Below, in pieces: positions 1 through 5,632 of a DNA stretch of 5,708 nucleotides (position 1 is its first letter; every line of letters starts with the position of its first letter). The stretch lies in contig JAATFN010000391.1 of assembly GCA_015655165.1 (NCBI GenBank), positions 1 to 5,708 of the forward strand, in the 5' to 3' direction. Position numbers and translations under genes: made by a program. The notes beneath the pieces are model-generated. The model was not told the DNA's origin. It worked only from the letters and a program-made list of their open reading frames with translations, and searched no databases. This DNA is from Betaproteobacteria bacterium (lineage in GTDB: Bacteria > Pseudomonadota > Gammaproteobacteria > Burkholderiales > Burkholderiaceae_D).

Positions 1-447
1 CAGATACACCCATGCATAAAACGTTATCTCAAGCGTCAATGTCCAGTAGACAGAACTAAAATAATTATACCCAAAAATCCTCGGAACAAACGTCAGGCTT
101 AACAGCAAGGATCTGGCACGTTCCAACGGAGAAATACCGGGAAGCGTAATCGAAAAGCAATAGATAATCAGTGCACACACCACAAAGGTTGGCACAATCC
201 GGTTAAAACGTGCCTGAAAAAAACGAAAAGGGGTTCTGCCTTGCGAAGACAAGGTAATCACAAAACCGCTAATCATAAAAAACAGATCTACACCGAAATT
301 ACCAAAATAAAATATCCTGACAGTCAAAGCAGACGGCCAGCTTCCCTCTAATGGACCGATAAACAAATAGTGGTACAACACAACCATGACACAAGCCACC
401 ATCCGAAATACATCCAGTGAAGCCATCCTGGCAAACCGGTTTTGCAT
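1..447 (-). CDS. Acyltransferase-3 family membrane protein (OafA-like), N-terminal part, cut by the window edge
   Basis: This is an open frame of 149 codons from an ATG at 447 to the left edge with no stop. Family knowledge: acyltransferase-3 proteins are inner-membrane enzymes that move acetyl or other acyl groups onto surface sugars such as O-antigen, exopolysaccharide or Nod factors. Seen: the R-X10-H signature (Arg15, His26) in the first membrane segment (LDVFRMVACVMVVLYHY), the conserved FGVDLFFMISGFVIT segment (about residues 60-75), an RFNRIVP basic loop near 87-93, and the YWTLTLEITFYAWVYL segment (about 134-149), which matches the usual W-S/T-L-x-x-E-x-x-F-Y motif. The family is normally about 350-400 residues (or about 600 with an SGNH domain), so more than half is missing. 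AAGGGG at 453-458, 5 nt before the ATG, is a good ribosome site. The next in-frame ATG (Met8) would lose nothing conserved but has no such site. No adjacent glycan genes are visible, so the acceptor is unknown. Confidence 0.9.
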   Translation of the reverse strand, partial: MQNRFARMASLDVFRMVACVMVVLYHYLFIGPLEGSWPSALTVRIFYFGNFGVDLFFMISGFVITLSSQGRTPFRFFQARFNRIVPTFVVCALIIYCFSITLPGISPLERARSLLLSLTFVPRIFGYNYFSSVYWTLTLEITFYAWVYL

Positions 448-695
448 AGCATCCCCTTACGCGTGCACGCATTGTGTAACACAGGAAGATTAACGGCGAC
501 AGCACAATATCATCACTTCTTGGTCATCAAATCGATCCAAGCCCTAGGATACCCATCCGGCAACCTGAAACCAATCAGACCAACACCATATTAACGCATG
601 CGAAGACACGATTATCGGTATCAACATGATGAATTATCACGGGTTTTGTTGTATATTAACTACCAGTTACTTATTTTTCAGGCAACAACCAGCGA
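448..695. other. Divergent intergenic region, no gene seen
   Basis: This 248-bp stretch lies between the start of the minus-strand acyltransferase and the plus-strand amidotransferase, so it should hold both promoters. I found no coding frame with a ribosome site. Visible elements are a perfect 10-bp palindrome GCGTGCACGC (461-470) just upstream of the acyltransferase ribosome site, and an AT-rich TATATTAAC (652-660) about 36 nt before the amidotransferase start that could serve as a -10 box. The octamer ATATTAAC also occurs at 588-595. No good -35 box sits at the right distance from either, so promoter positions are not assigned. Confidence 0.5.
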
Positions 696-1433
696 ATGAA
701 AACTGTCCTTGCACTGCGTCACGTTCATTTCGAAGATCTTGGCATACTTGAACCCATTCTCGGCGAACATGGATACACTGTTCAGTACATTGATCCTGCC
801 ATTGATGACATCCGTGCTTACGATGCAACACAAGCCGATATTGTCATTGTTCTAGGTGGTCCTATTGGTGCCTTTGAAGACAAGTTATATCCGTTCTTAA
901 CTGACGAACTCGATTTCATAGAAAGCCGGCTACGTTCGCAGCGCCCTATTCTCGGTATCTGCCTTGGTGCACAATTGATAGCACGCGTATTTGGTGCGCC
1001 GGTCGCCCCCATGGGCACAAAAGAAATCGGTTTTAGTGAACTGACGCTAACCGATGCAGGATTAGCTTCGCCATTAGCAGCATTGGCCGGCGTACCAGTA
1101 TTACACTGGCATGGCGACCAATTCGGCATTCCCGCCAACGGACAATTACTGGCCAGTACAGCCGTTTGTACACATCAGGCATTTGCAGTTGGCGAACAGG
1201 TATTGGCGCTACAATTCCATCTGGAAGCAGACACGGACAAACTCGAAGCATGGCTAGTAGGTCACGCCGCAGAGCTTGCACAAGCGGACATCCATCCACA
1301 AACGTTACGAAAGCAAGCTGCCGAATATGGTGTCATGCTAAAGTCGGCAGGTACTAAAGCCTTGCATGCCTGGCTGGATCAACTAGACAATGTAACAACC
1401 ATTACTAGCGAGAAAAGCACTGGCAACAGTTAG
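696..1433 (+). CDS. Stand-alone class I glutamine amidotransferase (GMP synthase GATase-like)
   Basis: A 245-residue protein with one class I (triad) glutamine amidotransferase domain. Family knowledge: these domains hydrolyse glutamine to glutamate and ammonia. Stand-alone members annotated as 'GMP synthase-like' mostly have unknown acceptors, and some act on gamma-glutamyl compounds instead. Seen: the oxyanion loop VLGGPIGAFED (about 52-62), the nucleophile elbow GICLGAQ with Cys89, and the His175/Glu177 pair in LQFHLEAD, completing the triad. Most relatives have QFHPE, so Leu176 replaces the usual proline. The ATP-pyrophosphatase and dimerisation parts of true GuaA (about 520 residues) are absent, so this is not GMP synthase. 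A C-terminal helical tail (about 180-235) follows the catalytic domain. The start fits the family (MKTVLALRHV), but there is no recognisable Shine-Dalgarno directly before it; the upstream bases are CAACCAGCGA. It ends 4 bp from the convergent regulator gene. Cytoplasmic; physiological substrate unknown. Confidence 0.9.
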   Translation: MKTVLALRHVHFEDLGILEPILGEHGYTVQYIDPAIDDIRAYDATQADIVIVLGGPIGAFEDKLYPFLTDELDFIESRLRSQRPILGICLGAQLIARVFGAPVAPMGTKEIGFSELTLTDAGLASPLAALAGVPVLHWHGDQFGIPANGQLLASTAVCTHQAFAVGEQVLALQFHLEADTDKLEAWLVGHAAELAQADIHPQTLRKQAAEYGVMLKSAGTKALHAWLDQLDNVTTITSEKSTGNS

Positions 1434-1437
1434 TTTT

Positions 1438-2331
1438 TTATTTGATGGCCGCTTTATTCAACGCCAGCGCAATTAACCGGTCAACCACCACTGCGCGCTC
1501 GTCTTCTCTAACTGCCAATGCAACACGTGCGCAGGGAGCCGGTCCGACAATATCTACATAACGTACACCACTGATACGTATCTGACGCATCGAAGCTGAC
1601 ACAATTGACACGCCCATTTCCGCAGAAATCAGATTAATGACAGATTCCATTTGCGGTGCGACCTGACTAATGTGCGGCTCGAAACCCACTGCACGGCACG
1701 TGCCTACAATCTCGTCATACAAACTCAAACCGACTTCTCTTGGAAACAGTACAAATGGTTCATTCGCCAATTCAGCCAGAGCAATCTTCTTTTTACGCGC
1801 AAGCCGATGTTGTACCGGTAAAACAACCTGCATCGTCTCATCAGCAAAATGATACTGGCGCACACCTGCTGGTGCGACAGGTCCTGGCCGGATAAAAACA
1901 GCATCGACAGTGTGCCTTACCAATCCTTGCAACAGCGAGGTGGTATTACTTTCCTGCAAATGCAACGTCACATCCGGGTACATACGTCTGAAATCACGAA
2001 TGACAGCTGGAATCAATTGATGAAACGAAAGAGATCCGGTAAACCCCAAACGCAAGATACCCGTTTCTCCTCGCCCTGCCCGTTGCGCAATGTCAGTTGC
2101 ACGTTCAACTGCTGCAAGAATCTGGCGCGCCTCAACTAAAAATGCATTACCTGCCTCTGTCAGGCTTACCCCATGCGGATTGCGTAAAAAAAGTGGCGTT
2201 CCGATCTCTTGTTCAAGATCCCTGATTTGCTGACTCAGTGACGGTTGACCAATGCCCACACGCATTGCCGCCCGTGTGAAATTTAACGCTTCTGCTACAG
2301 CAACAAAATAACGGATATGCCGCAATTCCAT
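1438..2331 (-). CDS. LysR-family transcriptional regulator (YnfL-like), likely controls the divergent MFS gene
   Basis: A 297-residue protein of standard LysR length. Residues 1-60 are the winged helix-turn-helix: MELRHIRYFVAVAEALNFTRAA, then the recognition part GQPSLSQQIRDLEQEIGTPLFLR, then the wing SLTEAG. A linker helix follows (about 61-88), then the periplasmic-binding-protein-like effector domain (about 92-295), starting GILRLGFTGS. The EPFVLFPREVGLSLYDEI stretch (191-208) and ISAEMGVSIVSAS (235-247) resemble E. coli YnfL as I remember it. The start is placed at the ATG at 2331 because GGAG lies 6 nt upstream and the protein then begins exactly as family members do. A further in-frame ATG at 2454 would add 41 hydrophobic residues and overlap the neighbouring gene. 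The divergent layout with a transporter is the classic LysR regulator/target arrangement, so it probably activates that gene and represses itself. Its inducer is unknown. Confidence 0.93.
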   Translation of the reverse strand: MELRHIRYFVAVAEALNFTRAAMRVGIGQPSLSQQIRDLEQEIGTPLFLRNPHGVSLTEAGNAFLVEARQILAAVERATDIAQRAGRGETGILRLGFTGSLSFHQLIPAVIRDFRRMYPDVTLHLQESNTTSLLQGLVRHTVDAVFIRPGPVAPAGVRQYHFADETMQVVLPVQHRLARKKKIALAELANEPFVLFPREVGLSLYDEIVGTCRAVGFEPHISQVAPQMESVINLISAEMGVSIVSASMRQIRISGVRYVDIVGPAPCARVALAVREDERAVVVDRLIALALNKAAIK

Positions 2332-2332
2332 A

Positions 2333-2384
2333 GGTATCTCCAAAACATATGACGTTAGCATGAACAATATATTGGACAGATACC
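2333..2384. promoter_or_regulatory. Interrupted inverted repeat GGTATCT...AGATACC in the LysR/MFS divergent region
   Basis: GGTATCT at 2333-2339 is matched by its exact complement AGATACC at 2378-2384, with 38 bp between. The match continues inward as CCAA (2340-2343) against TTGG (2372-2375) if a 2-nt offset is allowed in the right arm. The left arm covers the regulator's ribosome-binding site; the right arm lies inside its likely promoter. Paired half-sites spaced by several helical turns suit a LysR tetramer, which usually contacts an upstream recognition site and a second activation site. Operator function is an inference. Confidence 0.45.
2346..2362. promoter_or_regulatory. Candidate LysR box, CAT-N11-ATG (T-N11-A)
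   Basis: The dyad CAT (2346-2348) and ATG (2360-2362) leave exactly 11 bases between T2348 and A2360, which is the canonical LysR T-N11-A spacing. It lies midway between the regulator start and the right arm of the larger inverted repeat. The arms are only 3 bp, so it could arise by chance; position is the main support. Confidence 0.35.
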
Positions 2385-2392
2385 CAATGCAA
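2366..2392 (-). promoter_or_regulatory. Candidate sigma-70 promoter for the LysR gene
   Basis: Read on the minus strand, TTGCAT (2392-2387) could be a -35 box and TATATT (2371-2366) a -10 box. The spacer is 15 bp, shorter than the ideal 17. The right half-site AGATACC falls inside this spacer, so a bound regulator would cover its own promoter, as in typical LysR autorepression. Transcription would start near 2359, giving a leader of about 28 nt. For the divergent transporter, TTGGAC at 2372-2377 resembles a -35 box but I see no matching -10 box, which would be consistent with a promoter that needs an activator. Confidence 0.3.
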
Positions 2393-2420
2393 GCGGAAAA
2401 TACGCTCCAGTTAAGGAATA

Positions 2421-3686
2421 ATGATGACAACAGCAACAACCGTTCAGCCCACATTCAATGCCATACGTCCGGGCACCACTGCTTACCGGCGTATCAGTCT
2501 CGCCTTGTTTCTAACAGGTTTTGCGACATTTTCCATGCTGTATTGCGTACAGCCTTTATTGCCGATATTCACTGAGGAATTTGGCATAAAAGCCGCTGCG
2601 AGTTCGCTGGCGTTGTCATTGACCACGATCTGCTTGGCCATTGCCATATTTTGTGCAGGTGCACTGTCAGAAGGTCGCGATTTACGCCGCTTGATGTTTA
2701 CCTCAATGCTGTTGGCGTCACTTTGCAACCTGTTTGTTGCAGTTACACCAAACTGGCATACCCTATTAACAGTGCGTGCCATCGAAGGATTATTGTTAGG
2801 TGGTGTACCGGCTGTAGCGATGGCTTATCTTGCAGAGGAAATCCATCCCGATGGTCTGGGCTTATCAATGGGACTCTACGTAGGCGGCTCGGCATTTGGC
2901 GGTATGGCAGGACGGATTCTAACGAGTATTCTGACCGACCATTTTTCCTGGCGTGTTGCACTGGCAACCATCAGCATTCTGGATTTATTAGCAGCGATCG
3001 GCTTTCTGTTACTTTTGCCGATTTCCACACGTCCACTTAAAAAAGCTTATTTCAACCTGTCACACCATGCGGCCATCTGGCGTTCTCATTTATCGAATTC
3101 CGCACTGCCACTATTGTTTATGACAGGTTTTATTGTCATGGGTGTGTTCATCACGCTGTACAACTATATCGGTTTTCGTCTGATTGCAGCACCATTCTTT
3201 CTTTCACAAACACACATCGGCATGATCTTTTTTGCCTATCTATTCGGGATTGTCGCCTCGCCTTTAGCAGGTCGGTTATCAGATAAACTTGGCCGTCCAC
3301 CAGTCCTGATCACCGGTATCTCGCTCATGATCATCGGTATGCTTTTAACGTTGCCTGACAATCTGTTTGCAATCATCACCGGCATTGTTCTGACAACACT
3401 CGGCTTTTTTATCTCCCATGCCATCGCCAGCACCTGGGTAGGGAAACTGGCCAAGCAATCCAAAGGACATGCGTCGTCACTTTATTTGCTGTCCTACTAT
3501 GCCGGATCAAGCATTCTGGGCGCTGTCGGTGGCTGGTTCTGGCAGCATGACAGCTGGTTTGCGGTCACCCTCTTCACCTTGTTTTTACTTGCTGCTGTTT
3601 TGTATTCTGCCTTGCGCTTGCGTCAACAATCCATCTCGGCAAACACAACGATGATCTTGTCGTCACCGGCTGAACGTATCCAATAA
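2421..3686 (+). CDS. MFS transporter, YnfM-like, probable drug/metabolite efflux
   Basis: A 421-residue inner-membrane protein with about 12 hydrophobic segments in two halves split by a loop near 200-222, the usual size for the major facilitator superfamily. Seen: TM1 with YCVQPLLPIFTEEFG (41-55), as in YnfM/AraJ-type carriers; a TM4 region RAIEGLLLGGVPAVAMAYLAEE (119-140); GLYVGGSAFGGMAGR (151-165), in place of the antiporter motif C; and an intact cytoplasmic motif A copy in the second half, AGRLSDKLGRPPVL (283-296). The first-half copy is degenerate (GALSEGRDLRR, 80-90). The family exports small molecules with proton antiport; the substrate here is unknown. Two adjacent ATGs exist: AAGGA at 2413-2417 is 3 nt from the first and 6 nt from the second, so initiation at 2424 (one residue shorter) is slightly better spaced. 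Divergent from the LysR gene, which likely regulates it; ends 8 bp from the convergent GST gene. Confidence 0.92.
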   Translation: MMTTATTVQPTFNAIRPGTTAYRRISLALFLTGFATFSMLYCVQPLLPIFTEEFGIKAAASSLALSLTTICLAIAIFCAGALSEGRDLRRLMFTSMLLASLCNLFVAVTPNWHTLLTVRAIEGLLLGGVPAVAMAYLAEEIHPDGLGLSMGLYVGGSAFGGMAGRILTSILTDHFSWRVALATISILDLLAAIGFLLLLPISTRPLKKAYFNLSHHAAIWRSHLSNSALPLLFMTGFIVMGVFITLYNYIGFRLIAAPFFLSQTHIGMIFFAYLFGIVASPLAGRLSDKLGRPPVLITGISLMIIGMLLTLPDNLFAIITGIVLTTLGFFISHAIASTWVGKLAKQSKGHASSLYLLSYYAGSSILGAVGGWFWQHDSWFAVTLFTLFLLAAVLYSALRLRQQSISANTTMILSSPAERIQ

Positions 3687-3694
3687 TGCCGGAT

Positions 3695-4303
3695 TCAGAC
3701 AGGCGGTGCTGCTTTGAATTCGGGCAGCAACTCCGCACGCAATGATAATTCTGCAAGCTGTGGATGGTCTGTTGCACTCACAATTTCCGGCAGCATCATT
3801 TGTGTGAATCGCCATGCTACAGCCGTTGTGACACCGGCTTGTGTAATGCGTGGCTTCTCAACCGGTAGTGCCTCCTGTTGCAAAGCGGTCTCCAATGTTG
3901 CATAGGCTGCCAGCAACTGCGCTTTGACACGCGCAATCCAGGGTTCATGCTGCTTGTCAGCTGGACGAAGATTGCGTTCATACACAATTTGCACAGTTTT
4001 TTCACATGCAGCCAACGCTAATCCTATGAAAAAAGTATCCCGTTGTCGCTGCGGTAAATTCTGTGGCATCAGACTGCGACCAACTATATGTTCAACATGA
4101 TCAATGATCAATGTCGAATCCATCAATGCCGTACCATCATCCAACAGCAAGGTCGGTGCTTTCACAACCGGGTTAAATTGTTTAAAACTGTCATAAGTAC
4201 TAAAGACGGAAAGTGACAAATGTTCAAATGCAACGTCCAATAAACGCAGTGTAATAGCTGTTCGCCGTACATAGGGTGAATCCAGCATACCAATCAATTT
4301 CAT
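3695..4303 (-). CDS. Glutathione S-transferase-like protein (YibF-like)
   Basis: A 202-residue cytosolic GST-fold protein. Family knowledge: GSTs conjugate or transfer glutathione to electrophiles, but many bacterial YibF-type members have no known substrate. Seen: an N-terminal thioredoxin-like domain (1-75) with MKLIGMLDSPYVRRTAI, where Ser9 of the SPYVRR motif is at the usual active-site position; FNPVVKAPTL with the conserved cis-proline Pro50; and the Asp62-Ser63 pair in place of the common Glu-Ser that grips the gamma-glutamyl group. A helical C-terminal domain (about 85-202) contains ARVKAQLLAAYATLE and ends HPQLAELSLRAELLPEFKAAPP. The usual N-capping Thr-x-x-Asp is Thr154-x-x-Gly157, also altered in E. 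coli YibF as I recall it. Start chosen at ATG 4303: GGAGG lies 5 nt upstream, while the TTG at 4306 would sit too close. Downstream of the monooxygenase pair on the same strand but 164 bp away, so it may belong to that operon or use its own promoter. Confidence 0.88.
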   Translation of the reverse strand: MKLIGMLDSPYVRRTAITLRLLDVAFEHLSLSVFSTYDSFKQFNPVVKAPTLLLDDGTALMDSTLIIDHVEHIVGRSLMPQNLPQRQRDTFFIGLALAACEKTVQIVYERNLRPADKQHEPWIARVKAQLLAAYATLETALQQEALPVEKPRITQAGVTTAVAWRFTQMMLPEIVSATDHPQLAELSLRAELLPEFKAAPPV

Positions 4304-4356
4304 CAACTCCTCCAGTGGCTGTAATCGGCATCACAACACAATGACCAACGTGCAGT

Positions 4357-4386
4357 GATATAGTACAACAACTTCATTGTTATCAA
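4357..4386 (-). promoter_or_regulatory. Candidate sigma-70 promoter for the GST gene
   Basis: On the minus strand, TTGATA (4386-4381, 5 of 6 matches to TTGACA) and TATATC (4362-4357, 4 of 6 matches to TATAAT) are separated by 18 bp. Transcription would begin near 4350 and give a leader of about 47 nt before the GST start. The -35 box lies inside a perfect palindrome, so binding there would block the promoter. Confidence 0.4.
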
Positions 4387-4390
4387 TGAA
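4373..4390. promoter_or_regulatory. Perfect 18-bp palindrome, probable operator
   Basis: TTCATTG (4373-4379) and CAATGAA (4384-4390) are exact complements around a TTAT spacer. The inner positions T4374 and A4386 also satisfy T-N11-A, so a LysR-type protein could bind, but dimeric TetR, MarR or GntR-type proteins bind such sites too. It is AT-rich and has no following T-run on either strand, so it is a poor terminator. Its overlap with the possible -35 box upstream of the GST gene favours an operator role. Confidence 0.45.
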
Positions 4391-4405
4391 AACAACAGCG
4401 GGTAA

Positions 4406-4443
4406 AGCTTGATGCACTTGCCTATGCGGCTGTCATCAAAGCT
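4406..4443 (-). other. Intergenic stem-loop downstream of the monooxygenase gene
   Basis: AGCTTGATG (4406-4414) pairs with CATCAAAGCT (4434-4443) over 9 bp with one bulged base, around a 19-nt loop that itself contains a GCC/GGC pair (4421-4423 region with 4428-4430). It starts 24 nt past the monooxygenase stop codon. There is no uridine run after it in the minus-strand direction, so it is not a standard intrinsic terminator. It could protect the 3' end of the transcript or attenuate reading into the GST gene. Confidence 0.3.
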
Positions 4444-4467
4444 CCCCAACGTCTTTCTCCAACAAGC

Positions 4468-5631
4468 CTAGCGTGACGTTACCATGACATCAGTTGGTTG
4501 GTCTGCATGGTGATACAGTTCTGCCAAACCAAAATGACTGCGCAATGTTGTCCCAGCATACTGTTTTCTGACTACACCACGGGCTTGCAAACGTGGTACA
4601 ACTTCTTCCACAAACACAGATACCGCATCTGGCAGATACGGAAAGACAAGATTGAATCCGTCAGCTGCGCCGTGATCGAGCCATTGCACCATCAGCTCAG
4701 CCAATGTATCTGGTGTGCCGACAAATTCCAATAGTCCGGAAGCTTTATCTTTTTGCGCAAGTTCTCCCCGGCTGTCCAAAAGATCACGGGCTATTTGTCT
4801 AGCTTGCGCATCACTGGATGCAAGAATGGGCGACAATGCAGGAATCACTCGAATAGCATCGGGCAGGCGACCGGCAGACCGTACCCGTTCATGCCATTGC
4901 TGGCGAAACGCTACTGCCTGTTCAATGGTAGATTGACGTGTAAAAACCAATTCTGCATGTACCGCAGCAAAAGCATCCCCTTCATCACACTGCCCACCAT
5001 AAGCCAAAACAGGATATCCCTGTGGTGGACGTGGAATGTCCAATGGCGCCTTGACCGAAAAAAATGCCCCCTTGTGATTAACAGGATGATTTTGGCTACC
5101 ATCAACACCACTTTTACCATCCGGTTTAATGATGATGGCATTACCAGACCAGCTATCCCATAATTTTTTAGCGACGACAACAAATTCATTTGCACGGTTG
5201 TATTGTGCTTGTGCCGTATTGTCTGTCTCATGTGTATATTGCCGCCCTGTATGCTGCTCCCATTGGGTGACCATATGCCAGCCGGAACGCCCCTGACTGA
5301 TATGGTCCAACGATGCCAGTCTTCTGGCAACATTGTTAGGCTGATTGTCGGTTGTAGAAGCAGTCACGATCAAACCGATATGTTCGGTTAATGTTCCCAA
5401 TGCAGCAAACGTGGTCCATGGCTCCAGCCCCATTGTCTGCTGTCCACGCGCAATATTGTCTGTACGATTCAAATCATCAAAAAACAGCGCATCAAAACAC
5501 CCCTGCTCTGCTGTTTTGGCTAACATCAACAGATAATCGAGATCACGGATTTTTTCCGGTTGTGCCTGTTTATATTGCCAGTTGCCCAAACCACGGTCGC
5601 CTAACGAACAGACCAAATGCAATTGCTTCAT
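4468..5631 (-). CDS. LLM-class flavin-dependent monooxygenase, NtaA/SnaA/DszA(SoxA) family
   Basis: A 387-residue bacterial-luciferase-like TIM-barrel enzyme. Family knowledge: members use reduced FMN from a partner reductase and oxygen to attack C-N or C-S bonds (nitrilotriacetate, dibenzothiophene sulfone, pristinamycin IIA precursor). Seen in order: KQLHLVCSLG (2-11); LAKTAEQGCFDALFFDDLNR (38-57); TEHIGLIVTASTTDNQPNNVARRLASLDHISQGRSGWHMVTQ, the most conserved block (82-123); AQYNRANEFVVVAKKLWDSW (142-161); HKGAFFSVKAPLDIPRPPQGYPVL (186-209); FVGTPDTLAELMVQWL (303-318); DGFNLVFPYLPDAVSVFVEEVVPRLQARG (324-352); and the terminal TTLRSHFGL (361-369). It is shorter than NtaA or DszA (about 450). 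The usual QAGxS after PQGxPV is YGGQC here (211-215). Start: AGGAGG at 5640-5645 is 8 nt before ATG 5631; the GTG at 5655 has no such site. It starts 1 nt after the stop of a paralogue. No reductase gene is visible. Substrate unknown. Confidence 0.93.
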   Translation of the reverse strand: MKQLHLVCSLGDRGLGNWQYKQAQPEKIRDLDYLLMLAKTAEQGCFDALFFDDLNRTDNIARGQQTMGLEPWTTFAALGTLTEHIGLIVTASTTDNQPNNVARRLASLDHISQGRSGWHMVTQWEQHTGRQYTHETDNTAQAQYNRANEFVVVAKKLWDSWSGNAIIIKPDGKSGVDGSQNHPVNHKGAFFSVKAPLDIPRPPQGYPVLAYGGQCDEGDAFAAVHAELVFTRQSTIEQAVAFRQQWHERVRSAGRLPDAIRVIPALSPILASSDAQARQIARDLLDSRGELAQKDKASGLLEFVGTPDTLAELMVQWLDHGAADGFNLVFPYLPDAVSVFVEEVVPRLQARGVVRKQYAGTTLRSHFGLAELYHHADQPTDVMVTSR

Positions 5632-5632
5632 C

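Noticed and set aside
461..470. Palindrome GCGTGCACGC as an operator for the acyltransferase gene
   Set aside because: A 10-bp self-complementary site of this kind occurs by chance, and there is no promoter to tie it to. Noted in the intergenic entry only.
299..505. Small minus-strand frame of 68 codons overlapping the acyltransferase
   Set aside because: It is an out-of-frame shadow; the frame from 447 to the left edge encodes a recognisable acyltransferase with conserved motifs.
818..1299. Antisense open frames within the amidotransferase gene
   Set aside because: They have no ribosome site or recognisable domain and lie opposite a well-supported catalytic domain.
2332..2454. N-terminal extension of the LysR protein from the ATG at 2454 (41 extra hydrophobic residues)
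   Set aside because: It would overlap the start of the divergent transporter gene, adds nothing seen in the LysR family, and the ATG at 2331 has its own GGAG site and the standard MELRHIRYF beginning.
4304..4306. TTG start at 4306 for the GST gene
   Set aside because: ATG 4303 is better spaced from the GGAGG site and gives the normal family start MKLIG.
4911..5333. A 140-codon minus-strand frame and several plus-strand frames over the monooxygenase gene
   Set aside because: They are shadows of the monooxygenase, whose conserved family motifs run through the whole stretch in another frame.
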